This document shows positions 8,175 through 16,499 of a stretch of DNA of 24,155 bases, one piece after another (the stretch's first letter is position 1; every line of letters starts with the position of its first letter). The position numbers were made by a program, and so were the translations under genes. The notes below the pieces were generated by a model. It saw nothing but the letters and a program-made list of their open reading frames with translations. It did not search any database and was not told where the DNA came from. Origin of the DNA: Actinomycetota bacterium. Its GTDB lineage: Bacteria; Actinomycetota; Acidimicrobiia; Acidimicrobiales; Ilumatobacteraceae. The stretch is from positions 1-24,155 of the forward strand of contig RFNE01000316.1 in NCBI GenBank assembly GCA_009927375.1. Reading direction: 5' to 3'.

Positions 8175-9808
8175 GGACGGTCGGTCGGTGGGAGTTCCGC
8201 GACGGTCAGCCAACGTGCGCCGGTGGCTCGACGCATGGCCCACATGGTCTTGAACGGTGCAGAAGAGCTCGACACGACCTCGCCACTTGCATTGCGAATT
8301 TCCGTGGTGACCGTTCCTTCGGAGATCATGCCGAGGCTCAGGCCATCTTGGCGTCCGAACGGAACGAGGAGCGTGACTCGAACGCGATCGATCTCGTAGT
8401 TGTCGGTGACGGTGCGGCCGATCGAGGTTGACTCGCGAAGTCGTGCCCGCATCGCATCCAGCCGGTCGCCGTGCGTGACGGCAGTGAGGAGCGAATCGTC
8501 TCCTTCGAGGATCGCCTGAGACTCGAGCGCGAGGTTCTCGGCAAGGGTGAGCACGATCGCCTGAGCACCAGCCACGTCAATCTCGTGGTTCCAGTTCATG
8601 ACCTCGTCGTCGACGGTGATGTCGGGGAACGTCGCTGGATCGATGCGCGTCGAGAGTCTGCCGATGAGGTTCTCGGGTTCGCCGGCGAGGACGCCTTGCG
8701 TCGTTCGGGCGCCGAATGAGAGTCCACCGACGACGAGAAGCGCAATGACGCCAAACGTCGTGGCACGTCGTGCCCGCACAGCGGTCGTCGTGTGCGACTC
8801 TGCACCATTCAGCACGGTTCGAGACCATCCGCGCAGGGAGTCAGCGGCCGAGTCGGGCTCGGGAACGACACGTTCGAGGAGCGGTCGCACCGCAGTCATG
8901 ATCGTGAGACCAGCGAGCAACGCAACTTTGGCGCCGAACTCGGTGTCTTGCGGTGCCATCAGAACCACGCAGACGATTCCGACCATTGCGCCGAACAACG
9001 TGCGACCAACACGACCCTTTGGCGTCGTTCGCGGGTCGGTGATCATGAAGTAGGTGAAGATCAGGATCTCGGGCGAGGTCACGATCGTCGTCCACAATGC
9101 AGAGCCACACACGGGTGCGAACGCCCAGCGCGCGGTGAAGCACTGACCGGACGCAGCGTTGATCGCGGTGCCTGCGGAGAGCACGAGCCAGAACGAGATG
9201 ACGGTGGCGAGCAGACCGAGTCGGCGAGTGACGAGAGAACCGCCGATCAGGATGACTGCATAGGCGATCACCATCGACGGATTCGATAGCGGCGCCCACC
9301 AGAAGTCGAGCGGTTCGATGCGGCTACTTCCGAGAAGGATGAAGGCGATCACGAGGCCGACGTTCGACGGGTTGAAGACGTGTGAGCCTCCCTTGCGCAC
9401 GACGAACTTCGTCAGGAGGGAAAATGCCGCGATCGCGGAGAACATCCACCACTTGTGGAAGGTCCAGTGGTCACCGACCGGGGTGCTCGGGACGCGCAGG
9501 ATGAGCGCGATGCCGCTACCCGTGAGCATCGCACTTGCGGGCCAGACGAATGCGCGGGTTTGGTAGAAGGTGATGGCGACCTGAAGCAACGCCGTCGTCA
9601 GGATTGCGGCGAGGATCTGCGGCACGCTGACGTGGAATCCGAGCCCGACCTGGCCGAGCGTGTGCAACGTGATGACGACCATCGCGACGTGCAGGCGAGA
9701 GTCGCGAATCTTCGGCAGGACGACTGGATAGACCGAATTGCCGATGCGAACCGAGCGTCCGGGGGTCGGCGAGACGACGGCGAGCGGTGGCGCAAACGTG
9801 TCTGCCAT
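8171..9808 (-). CDS. UnbU-like RnfD/NqrB-family membrane protein
   Basis: A 545-aa membrane protein. Residues about 1-340 carry 8-10 hydrophobic segments and resemble the NQR2/RnfD/RnfE family, especially the UnbU branch: GGSHVFNPSNVGLVIAF, SPEILIFTYFMITDPRTTPKGR and MAPQDTEFGAKVALLAGL. The Rnf/Nqr covalent-flavin motif (SGAT type) is not evident, so flavinylation is doubtful. A further transmembrane segment near 375 is followed by a soluble C-terminal domain of about 155 residues ending in TMWAMRRATGARWLTV, possibly an NTF2-like fold (inference). ATG 9808 is preferred over GTG 9874 because TAGTTT lies seven bases upstream. The stop overlaps the UnbV-like start by four bases, so the two are co-translated and probably act together. 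Function unknown; electron transfer across the membrane is a family-based guess. Confidence 0.8.
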   Translation of the reverse strand: MADTFAPPLAVVSPTPGRSVRIGNSVYPVVLPKIRDSRLHVAMVVITLHTLGQVGLGFHVSVPQILAAILTTALLQVAITFYQTRAFVWPASAMLTGSGIALILRVPSTPVGDHWTFHKWWMFSAIAAFSLLTKFVVRKGGSHVFNPSNVGLVIAFILLGSSRIEPLDFWWAPLSNPSMVIAYAVILIGGSLVTRRLGLLATVISFWLVLSAGTAINAASGQCFTARWAFAPVCGSALWTTIVTSPEILIFTYFMITDPRTTPKGRVGRTLFGAMVGIVCVVLMAPQDTEFGAKVALLAGLTIMTAVRPLLERVVPEPDSAADSLRGWSRTVLNGAESHTTTAVRARRATTFGVIALLVVGGLSFGARTTQGVLAGEPENLIGRLSTRIDPATFPDITVDDEVMNWNHEIDVAGAQAIVLTLAENLALESQAILEGDDSLLTAVTHGDRLDAMRARLRESTSIGRTVTDNYEIDRVRVTLLVPFGRQDGLSLGMISEGTVTTEIRNASGEVVSSSSAPFKTMWAMRRATGARWLTVAELPPTDRP

Positions 9809-9815
9809 GTCGGAA

Positions 9816-9821
9816 AAACTA
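9816..9821 (-). promoter_or_regulatory. Candidate -10 element of the UnbU/UnbV-like unit
   Basis: TAGTTT on the minus strand, seven bases before the ATG at 9808, consistent with a leaderless transcript and decisive for that start. Confidence 0.5.
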
Positions 9822-9822
9822 G

Positions 9823-11093
9823 TTGAGAAAGTGGCCTTTGCGCGAGGGAGGCCGGGGATTTTCAGGGCTTCCACCTAGTGTCGGGTCCATCGACACCGTT
9901 TCGCTCGAGAACTGGCTGACGCCCCCGTACAACCGCGAGGCGTTCTGGCGCGTCCGAGACCTTGCCCCAACCAAGCCAATTCGAAATGGTTCGGAACGGG
10001 TCCATCGATTGACCGAGAGGCCGGCCAATCTCGACGACATCCACGTGCCGTCCGTCGACGCTGATTCCCGCGAGACGCTGTCGGAACATCTTCGTCGCAC
10101 CAATTGCGACGGTCTGTGCGTCGTGCGGGACGGAGTCGTTCGATACGAGTGGCGTCCCCGCGGAGTCGCCGGTGCATTTCAGTCCGCAGCTGAAGACCCT
10201 GCATCGCGTCACCTCCTCATGAGCGTGTCGAAGTCGTTGTGCGCGACGGTGCTCGGTGCGGCTGTTGGTCGAGGTGACGTGTCGCTCGATGATCGCGTTG
10301 TCGACGTCGCACCGGAATTCGTCGACACGAGTGTCGCCGATGCGACTGTTCGCCATCTCATCGACATGACGTCAGGTACCGACTTCGTCGAAGACTACGC
10401 GTCGTACACTCAGCCGGACTCCGACATCCAAGTCATCGACTACGAGCGCCAAGCGAACTTCCGGCCACTCGCTGGCCGAACACCGATCGGCGTGCTCGCG
10501 CACTTTCGCTCCTACGGTCTTGCACGCGAACACGGTTCGTGGTTCGATTACCGATCGCCGTTGACCAACATCGTTGCCGCGTGCTGCAGTGTGCAACGGG
10601 ACATGACTATGCGTCGTTGTTGTCCCGCGACTTGTGGGAACCAATCGGGGCTGAGCATCCGGCGGACATCGTCGTTGATTCGAAGGGCTTCCCGATTGCC
10701 GAAGCGGGAATCAGTTGTTCACTCCGCGACCTCGCGCGCGTGGGAATGGCGTACGTCGACGATGGTTCAGTCGGTGACACACGAGTTGTTCCGAAAGAGT
10801 GGGTCCGGGACAGTTTCACCATCGATCGTGTCGCCCACGATGCCTTCGCGGCGGCACCAACGAACGAATTACGAAATGATGCGCCGTGGGCACCCCGCGC
10901 GTATCGCAACGCGTGGTGGATCGTCGAGTCAGAACAGGTCATGACCGGACTCGGCATCTTCGGTCAATTCTGTTGGGTGCATCGACCTTCGCGCACCGTG
11001 ATCGCCCGATTCAGCACGTGGCCAGAAGCGTCTCGCGAGGACTACCGAGACGCGTGTCTGCGTGCCTTCGGTGCAATCGTCGAGGCGTTGTAG
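9823..11093 (+). pseudogene. Serine hydrolase, beta-lactamase/6-aminohexanoate-dimer hydrolase family, frameshifted as read
   Basis: Cytoplasmic-looking hydrolase of the class C beta-lactamase fold (amide or ester substrates; actual one unknown). The first frame (9823 to a stop at 10944) contains LENWLTPPYNREAFWRVRDL, typical of the 6-aminohexanoate-dimer hydrolase group, and MSVSKSLC with the nucleophile and base of the SxxK motif, then DYRSPLTN. The second frame (10539-11093) continues with ATGHDYASLLSRDLWEPIG, the Gly/Phe-rich FGQFCWVHRPSRTVIARFS strand and EDYRDACLRAF. Adding one base near 10580 restores IVAAVLQCATGHDY. The start is unclear: upstream of LENW the main frame has only TTG codons, while a GTG at 9878 would need one more missing base near 9897, a possible second lesion. 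About 405 aa if both are repaired. Confidence 0.78.
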
Positions 11094-11094
11094 A

Positions 11095-11936
11095 TCAGCT
11101 CGACAGCGCCGCAAGGTGTCTGCGCACCGCGGGTACACAGTCGGGCATGTCGTCAGCAATGAGTCCGATACCGAGTGTCTTGCCGATCTCGCTGTGCACC
11201 CATACTCCAGCGGATGCCGCATCGAGCGGGGCCATGCCTTGGGCGAGGAGACCGACGATGAGTCCGGCGAGGACGTCGCCCGAACCCGCAGTCGCGAGAT
11301 GAGGACTCGCTGCCGGATTCTCGACGATGGTGCCGCCGGGAGTGGCAATGAGCGTCTCGGCGCCCTTGAGAACGACGACTGCCCCTGACGCTCGTGCAGC
11401 TGCGGTGACCCGCTCGAGACGAGTTCCACTCGACGGGAACACACGCGCGAATTCACCCTCATGCGGGGTGAGCACGCAGCGATCCGACAGTTGGGAGAAC
11501 AGACTCGCCGGATCGTCCGCGAAGCTCGTGAGTGCGTCGGCATCGAGGACCGTCGGTCTTCCTGCGGCGAGGACGAGTTCGACGAGCCGTCTCGTGCGTT
11601 GACCCACACCGATTCCGGGGCCGATCAAGACGGCATTGATCCGATCGTCGGAGAGTGTCATTTGAACGTCTTCGTCATCGGCGACTGGCCGCACCATGAT
11701 GCTTTCGAGCTGTTTCGCATACACGTCGAGTGCACGTGGTTCGACTGCGATCGTCGTCAATCCCGCACCCATTCGTGCGCACGCACGAGCGGCGAGTCTG
11801 GCGGCCCAGTCATTGGATACCCACCAAAGATGAGCGCATGACCGCGTGTGTACTTGTTCGAGGACGAGTCGACGGTGGGGAGCTTCGACAGCCACAGCGC
11901 AGGTTCGTTGCGCACGATTCTCGGCGTGTCGTCCAC
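11095..11936 (-). pseudogene. nnrD: ADP-dependent NAD(P)H-hydrate dehydratase, frameshifted as read
   Basis: Repairs hydrated NAD(P)H by ADP-dependent dehydration; ribokinase-like fold, YjeF C-terminal family. The C-terminal frame (to the stop at 11095) shows NAVLIGPGIGVGQRT, VLDADALTSFAD, VLTPHEGEFARVFP, VVVLKGAETLIATP and the nucleotide-site motif ATAGSGDVLAGLIVGLLAQG. The N-terminal frame (11936 to 11757) carries NKYTRGHALIFGGYPMTG. One extra base, probably a G near 11805-11807, joins them as YPMTGAARLAARACARMGAG and gives 280 aa. The N-terminal epimerase half found in fused Nnr proteins is absent. Start GTG 11936 is chosen over ATG 11963 because the latter would leave only 15 bases to the divergent gene; the hexamer CACACT six bases upstream weakly supports it. 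A housekeeping gene, so real loss would be surprising. Confidence 0.85.
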
Positions 11937-11966
11937 CTGTTCAGTGTGGCATCGGTTCATCATGTT

Positions 11967-11972
11967 TAGGCT
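11967..11972 (+). promoter_or_regulatory. Candidate -10 element of the DUF4287 gene
   Basis: TAGGCT lies six bases before the ATG at 11979, the leaderless layout seen repeatedly here. It supports 11979, not the internal ATG at 12065, as the true start. Confidence 0.5.
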
Positions 11973-11978
11973 TTGGTG

Positions 11979-12538
11979 ATGCCAACAAAGTCTCCCGATC
12001 GCAGCTCGTTCTTCCCACTCATCGAAAAGAAGCACGGTAAACCGATGTCCCATTGGTTCGCCTCATGAAGAAGAATGCCGACAAGAAATATGCAGATCAG
12101 ATCAGCCTGCTGCGTGATGGACACGGTTTCAGCCAGGCTCACGCAAATGCCGTCGTGATGTACTGCAAGGGCTCGACGTCGTCGAAGCGCTTCGACTCAC
12201 TGGGCGACTACCTCGCCAAGGTCGACAAGACTCAAGCGAAGACGATCAAGGCGATCTTTGCCTCCATCCGCAAGAAGTATCCCAAGCTGGAGCAGGTGAT
12301 CGCCTGGAACCAGCCGATGCTGAAAAGCGGGGACCAGTACGTCTTCGGTCTGTCGACGACGAAGTCGTACATCCTGCTCGGGCCGTGGTCGAAGAATGCC
12401 GTCAGCGTGTTCGCCAAGGAGTTGAAGAACTACGAGACGAACAAGAAGACGATCATCGTTCCGTCCGACTGGAAGGTGGATGCAACACTGCTCCACAAGT
12501 TCGTCAAGGCGCGACTCGACGAGATCGCAGACCGCTGA
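11979..12538 (+). pseudogene. DUF4287 / DUF1801 (YdhG-like) protein, split by a one-base lesion as read
   Basis: Small soluble protein of unknown function. The first frame, 11979-12068, encodes FFPLIEKKHGKPMSHWF, the opening helix of DUF4287. The second, 12065-12538, continues with LLRDGHGFSQAHANAVVMY (rest of DUF4287), then a DUF1801/YdhG-like domain: KTIKAIFASIRKKYPKLEQVIAWNQPML, YVFGLSTTKSYILLGPW and HKFVKARLDEI. One base near 12064 joins them into 186 aa. As read, the first stop and the second ATG form ATGA, so a genuine coupled split cannot be excluded, but DUF4287 would then be cut mid-domain. The 474-base downstream frame alone would be called a DUF1801 protein. It ends 16 bases before the convergent monooxygenase stop. 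Confidence 0.78.
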
Positions 12539-12553
12539 TCGACGCTTCGTCGT

Positions 12554-14149
12554 TCAGGGAGTGAGTGCGAAACCGTCGTAGTGGTTTTCGGTCACGCGAC
12601 TCACGCGCGAAACATAATCGGGGAAACCTGGGAGCGGCATGAAGATGCGCGGCTTGCCGGGGATGTTGGCGCCGAGATACCAGGAATTGCAGGTCGGGAA
12701 GAGCGTCATCGACGCGACGCCATTGACGTGGGCGACCCACGAATCTTGAGCGTCCTTCGTCGCTTCGATCTTGTGATGTCCGTGTGCATCGAGGTGGGAG
12801 ATCGTCGAGGTGATCCATTCCACGTGGTGCTGGATCGACACGAGGACGTTGGTCAACACCGAGGGGCTTCCAGGTCCAGTGATCATGAAGAAGTTCGGGA
12901 AGCCATGCACGGTGAGTCCGAGATAGTTGACCGGGCCGGCATTCCACGCATCCGCAAGCGACACACCATTGCGGCCAGTGATCCCGAGCTTGAGTAATGA
13001 CCCCGTCATCGCGTCGAATCCCGTGGCGAGCACAACGATGTCGACTGGATGTTCCGCTCCATCGACGACGATTCCGTGCGGCGTGAAGCGCTCAATTGGG
13101 CGTTCCGAGAGATCGACGAGTGAGACGTTCGGACGGTTGAACGTCTCGTAGTAGCCGCTGTCGACGACGAGGCGCTTGCAGCCAATCACCGTCTCGGGTT
13201 GGAGGAGTTCCGCCGTCTGTGGATCGCGAACGATCGAGGAGATCTTGTCGCGCACCCAGTTTGCGACGCGGTCATTCGAGGCCTTGTTGACCATCGAGTC
13301 GTTGAAGCCGCCGAGGAAGAGGAGACCGCCCTTCGCCCATCGCTCGCTCAGCACCCGATCGAGTTCTTCGTCGCTCACCTCACTTGCAGAGCTCGTGCCA
13401 GTCGGAGTGTCGCCACCGAGTGCCGCACGGGTGAGCATGTTCTTGGCGCGAAACGTGGAGTAGTCGGATTTGACGCTGCGCACGTACTGCGGATCGAGCG
13501 GTGCGTTGTGGGCGGGAATCGTGAAGGACGCCGTGCGCTGGAAGACGGTGAGGTGATCACACTGCTCGGCGATGATCGGGATTGCCTGGATCCCCGAGGA
13601 TCCCGTGCCAATCACCGCGACGCGCTTGCCCGTGAAGTCGACGCCTTCATGTGGCCATTCGCCGGTGTGCACGATGCGTCCGGAGAATGTCTCGTCGCCA
13701 GTGAACCGGGGGCGGTTTGCCGACGACAGACAGCCGACCGCAGCGACGATGAACCGCGACGTCGTTTGTTCGCCGTCTTTGAGGGTCGTCGTCCAGAGGT
13801 TGGTCGTCTCGTCGTAGGTGATGCTGGTGACGAGGGCGTCGAACCGAATGTCGCGCTTCAGGTCGAAGCGATCTGCAACGTGCTCCGCATAGCGAAGGAT
13901 TTCTGGTTGCGTCGCGTACTTTTCCGTCCACTCCCATTCCTGTTGGAGGTCTTCGGAGAATTGATAGGAGTACTCAAGGCTCGGCACGTCGCAACGTGCG
14001 CCCGGATATCTGTTCCAATACCAGGTTCCGCCGACGCCGCCGCCTCGTTCATACACGATCGCCGACAGCCCGGCTTGGCGACAGGAATGCAGCATGTACA
14101 TGCCCGCGAAGCCGGCTCCGACGATGACGACATCCACGCGACCTTCCAC
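12554..14149 (-). CDS. Baeyer-Villiger flavin monooxygenase, cyclohexanone-monooxygenase type
   Basis: FAD- and NADPH-dependent enzyme that inserts oxygen next to a ketone to give an ester or lactone. About 531 aa, close to cyclohexanone monooxygenase (near 540). In order: FAD Rossmann GAGFAG at 11-16, GGTWYWNRYPGARCDVPS at 40-57, the type I BVMO fingerprint FSGRIVHTGEWP at 155-166, NADPH Rossmann GTGSSG at 181-186, and the late VVLATGFDAMTGSLL motif. The reading frame stays open far upstream of 14149, but that extension is arginine-rich and antisense to the carotenoid oxygenase gene. GTG 14149 is chosen because AACAAT lies six bases upstream; GTG 14137 is possible. It is divergent from the carotenoid oxygenase over 92 bases, suggesting a shared pathway. 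Native ketone unknown. Confidence 0.9.
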   Translation of the reverse strand: MEGRVDVVIVGAGFAGMYMLHSCRQAGLSAIVYERGGGVGGTWYWNRYPGARCDVPSLEYSYQFSEDLQQEWEWTEKYATQPEILRYAEHVADRFDLKRDIRFDALVTSITYDETTNLWTTTLKDGEQTTSRFIVAAVGCLSSANRPRFTGDETFSGRIVHTGEWPHEGVDFTGKRVAVIGTGSSGIQAIPIIAEQCDHLTVFQRTASFTIPAHNAPLDPQYVRSVKSDYSTFRAKNMLTRAALGGDTPTGTSSASEVSDEELDRVLSERWAKGGLLFLGGFNDSMVNKASNDRVANWVRDKISSIVRDPQTAELLQPETVIGCKRLVVDSGYYETFNRPNVSLVDLSERPIERFTPHGIVVDGAEHPVDIVVLATGFDAMTGSLLKLGITGRNGVSLADAWNAGPVNYLGLTVHGFPNFFMITGPGSPSVLTNVLVSIQHHVEWITSTISHLDAHGHHKIEATKDAQDSWVAHVNGVASMTLFPTCNSWYLGANIPGKPRIFMPLPGFPDYVSRVSRVTENHYDGFALTP

Positions 14150-14155
14150 CGTGCC

Positions 14156-14161
14156 ATTGTT
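14156..14161 (-). promoter_or_regulatory. Possible -10 element of the monooxygenase gene
   Basis: AACAAT on the minus strand, six bases before GTG 14149. It matches four of six -10 consensus positions; weak. Confidence 0.3.
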
Positions 14162-14214
14162 GCCGACCCCACCACGATGGGCAATCTGGGGTGGCGACCA
14201 ACTCCGAGGTGCTC

Positions 14215-14220
14215 TAGCCT
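14215..14220 (+). promoter_or_regulatory. Possible -10 element of the carotenoid oxygenase-SDR unit
   Basis: TAGCCT (TAnnnT) would place the transcript start near 14227, leaving a leader of about 15 bases containing GGGGGTG (14228-14234), seven bases before the ATG at 14242. Confidence 0.35.
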
Positions 14221-14241
14221 TCGCGTCGGGGGTGCAACGCC

Positions 14242-15714
14242 ATGTCGATCGTGGAGCATGAGTTTTCGTCGCTGTTGCCGCGCGACGACAAACATCCGTA
14301 TCGCACCGGGGCCTGGAGACCGCAGACGAAAGAGTGGACGACGACCTCGCCACGGGTGATCGGCACGGTTCCCGACGACATTCGCGGCGTGTATCTGCGA
14401 AACACGGAGAACCCACTCGTGCCCGCCGCAGATCGGTACCACCCCTTCGATGGGGATGGGATGTTGCACTCGATCGCCTTCGACAACGGTGAGGTCCAGT
14501 ATCGAAACCGATTCGTGCGCACGAAAGGACTGGCTTCCGAACTCGAACATGGTGGCCCGCTGTGGTCTGGGCTCGCGGAATCGCCGAAGAAGGCGCTTCG
14601 TCAAGATGGTTGGGGTGCGCGCACGCGGATGAAGGATGCGTCCTCCACTGATGTCGTCGTCCACCGCGGCGTGGCACTGACGAGCTTCTATCAGTGTGGA
14701 GACCTGTATCGACTCGACCCATTGACGCTCGCCGATCTCGGCACGGAGTCATGGAATGGGAAGTTCCCTCGCGAGGGGGCATCTGCGCACACCAAAGTGG
14801 ACGTGCGCACGGGGGAGTTGTTGTTCTTCAACTACTCGACGACGTATCCCTACATGCACTACGGCGTCGTCTCGCCGAAGGGCGAACTCGTGACCTACAT
14901 CGATGTGCCGCTTCCCGGGCCACGACTGCCGCATGACATGGTGTTCACCGAGAACTATTCGATCGTGAACGACTGTCCGCTGTTCTGGGACCCGGATCTC
15001 CTCGCCCGTGACGTGTATGCGAACCGATTCCATCCGGACATGCCGATGCGCCTTGGGGTCATCCCACGCCATGGCAAGACGAGTGACATCGTGTGGTTCG
15101 ACTGCGAGCCGACCTTCGTGTTGCACTGGATCAATGCATATGAAGAAGGCGACGAGATCGTCGTGGACGGGTACTTCCAGTCCGATCCCGCGCCGTACTT
15201 GCCGCCAGACGCAACGATCGATGAGCGCCTGTTCCGGTATCTCGATCTGCACGCGATGCAGTCGCGACCGTATCGCTGGCGACTGAACCTGAAGACGGGT
15301 GCCGTCACCGAAGGACTACTCTCCGACACGATCACCGAATTCGGAGTGATCAACAATGCCGTGGCGGGCAAGAAATATGGCGTGACGTACAGTGCCATTC
15401 CGACGGAGGGATGGTTCACGTTCGACGGCGTGATCCGCCACGAAGTCGAGACTGGTCGGGAAGAAGTCGTTCGCCTCCCCGAAGGAGTCTTCTGTAGCGA
15501 GGCAGTCTTTGCTCCGCGTGTCGGCGCCACCACCGAAGACGACGGGTACGTGATGACCTACACGATCGACGTCAATGCCGACAAGAGCGAGTGCGTGATC
15601 TACGACGCACGACGGATGTCGGAAGGACCCGTCGCCCGCGTCGAGCTTCCGGAACGCATCTCGAGCGGCACCCACGCGTGGTGGGACGACCGTTCGACGT
15701 CGCTCCTCTCGTGA
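14242..15714 (+). CDS. Carotenoid oxygenase (RPE65 / carotenoid cleavage dioxygenase family)
   Basis: Non-haem iron(II) dioxygenase that splits a double bond of a carotenoid, apocarotenoid or stilbene-like substrate. 490 aa, the normal size. The seven-bladed propeller family signature YHPFDGDGMLHSIAF is at 66-80. The four iron-ligand histidines can be placed at H183 (GASAHTKVD), H231 (LPHDMVFTENY), H295 (FVLHWINAYEEGD) and H478 (SGTHAWWD). The ATG at 14242 has GGGGGTG seven bases upstream. The stop overlaps the GTG of the dehydrogenase gene by four bases (GTGA), so the two are coupled. The divergent Baeyer-Villiger monooxygenase suggests further breakdown of a ketone product. Exact substrate and cleavage position cannot be read from the sequence. 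Confidence 0.92.
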   Translation: MSIVEHEFSSLLPRDDKHPYRTGAWRPQTKEWTTTSPRVIGTVPDDIRGVYLRNTENPLVPAADRYHPFDGDGMLHSIAFDNGEVQYRNRFVRTKGLASELEHGGPLWSGLAESPKKALRQDGWGARTRMKDASSTDVVVHRGVALTSFYQCGDLYRLDPLTLADLGTESWNGKFPREGASAHTKVDVRTGELLFFNYSTTYPYMHYGVVSPKGELVTYIDVPLPGPRLPHDMVFTENYSIVNDCPLFWDPDLLARDVYANRFHPDMPMRLGVIPRHGKTSDIVWFDCEPTFVLHWINAYEEGDEIVVDGYFQSDPAPYLPPDATIDERLFRYLDLHAMQSRPYRWRLNLKTGAVTEGLLSDTITEFGVINNAVAGKKYGVTYSAIPTEGWFTFDGVIRHEVETGREEVVRLPEGVFCSEAVFAPRVGATTEDDGYVMTYTIDVNADKSECVIYDARRMSEGPVARVELPERISSGTHAWWDDRSTSLLS

Positions 15715-16499
15715 CTCGTCGTCCGCTGGCCGTCGTTACCGGCGCGACATCGGGCATCGGCCTCGAATTCGCCACGGAATACGCACGACGAGGCCATGAT
15801 GTCGTGTTGGTCGCGCGGAGCCAAGTGGATCTCGCGCGAACGAGCAAAGATCTCGGTGATCGTTTCGGTGTGGAGTGCACGCCATGTGTCGCAGACCTCT
15901 CGTCAATCGACGGTGTTGGGGCATTCATCGATTCGGTGTTGTCGGCCGGTACGCCCGATGTTCTTGTACTGAATGCCGGTGTCACGCTTGCGGCCCGGGT
16001 TGGAGTCTCGTCGCCCGAGGTCATCGGCGACGTGATGACCTTGCTCGCACTCGGTCCCATGCTGACCATCGAGCGCATCGCGCCATTGATGGTTGCGGCT
16101 GGCAAGGGCGACATCATCGTGGTCTCGAGCATCGCGTCGCAGATTCCGATGCCCCGCTCTGCCGTCTATGCGGCGGCGAAAGCGGCGATCACCTCCTACG
16201 CGCGAAGCGTTCATCGGGAGTTGCGCGACGACGGTGTCCGCGTCGTCGTCATTAATCCCGGTTACGTGCGCACCAACCTCCATCGTGCTGCGGGTCTCGA
16301 TCATCTCGCACGAGTCGTTCCTTCGTGGCTGTGGCTCGAGCCCAACGCCGTCGTTCGATCGGCAATGCGGGCACTTGCTCGCGGCCGAGACAGCGTGACG
16401 CCCGGTTTCGTGTACCGCGTGAGCAGACCATTCCTCGCCAGCGATGCCGCGCAGAACCTGTGGCGACGACTCGTGCGTCGAGGTCGATCTACGCGGTGA
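15711..16499 (+). CDS. Short-chain dehydrogenase/reductase (SDR)
   Basis: NAD(P)-dependent oxidoreductase of 262 aa, classical SDR fold. Cofactor loop TGATSGIG at 10-17, the DVLVLNAGV motif, the catalytic Ser in VVSSIASQIP, Tyr and Lys in SAVYAAAKAAI, and NPGYVRTNLH after strand six. The start is GTG 15711, which shares GTGA with the carotenoid oxygenase stop; upstream in-frame codons lie inside that gene. The likely role is oxidation or reduction of the aldehyde or alcohol released by the oxygenase (inference from coupling). Its 3' end overlaps the convergent M24 gene by 11 bases. Members of the group act on many substrates, including sterols and fatty acyl compounds. Confidence 0.88.
   Translation: MTRRPLAVVTGATSGIGLEFATEYARRGHDVVLVARSQVDLARTSKDLGDRFGVECTPCVADLSSIDGVGAFIDSVLSAGTPDVLVLNAGVTLAARVGVSSPEVIGDVMTLLALGPMLTIERIAPLMVAAGKGDIIVVSSIASQIPMPRSAVYAAAKAAITSYARSVHRELRDDGVRVVVINPGYVRTNLHRAAGLDHLARVVPSWLWLEPNAVVRSAMRALARGRDSVTPGFVYRVSRPFLASDAAQNLWRRLVRRGRSTR

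Noticed and set aside
6562..9808. Enediyne biosynthetic gene cluster
   Set aside because: Only the UnbU/UnbV-like pair is present; no polyketide synthase, thioesterase or tailoring genes lie near.
14166..14192. Inverted repeat ACCCCA-N15-TGGGGT in the monooxygenase/oxygenase spacer
   Set aside because: Only six-base arms with a wide gap in G/C-rich sequence; chance is likely.
13199..14359. A plus-strand open frame of about 386 codons opposite the monooxygenase
   Set aside because: It is an antisense shadow with arginine/valine-rich low-meaning sequence; the minus strand carries clear FAD and BVMO motifs.
14150..14782. N-terminal extension of the monooxygenase reading frame
   Set aside because: It is antisense to the start of the carotenoid oxygenase and rich in Arg and His with no domain; family proteins begin just before the FAD loop.
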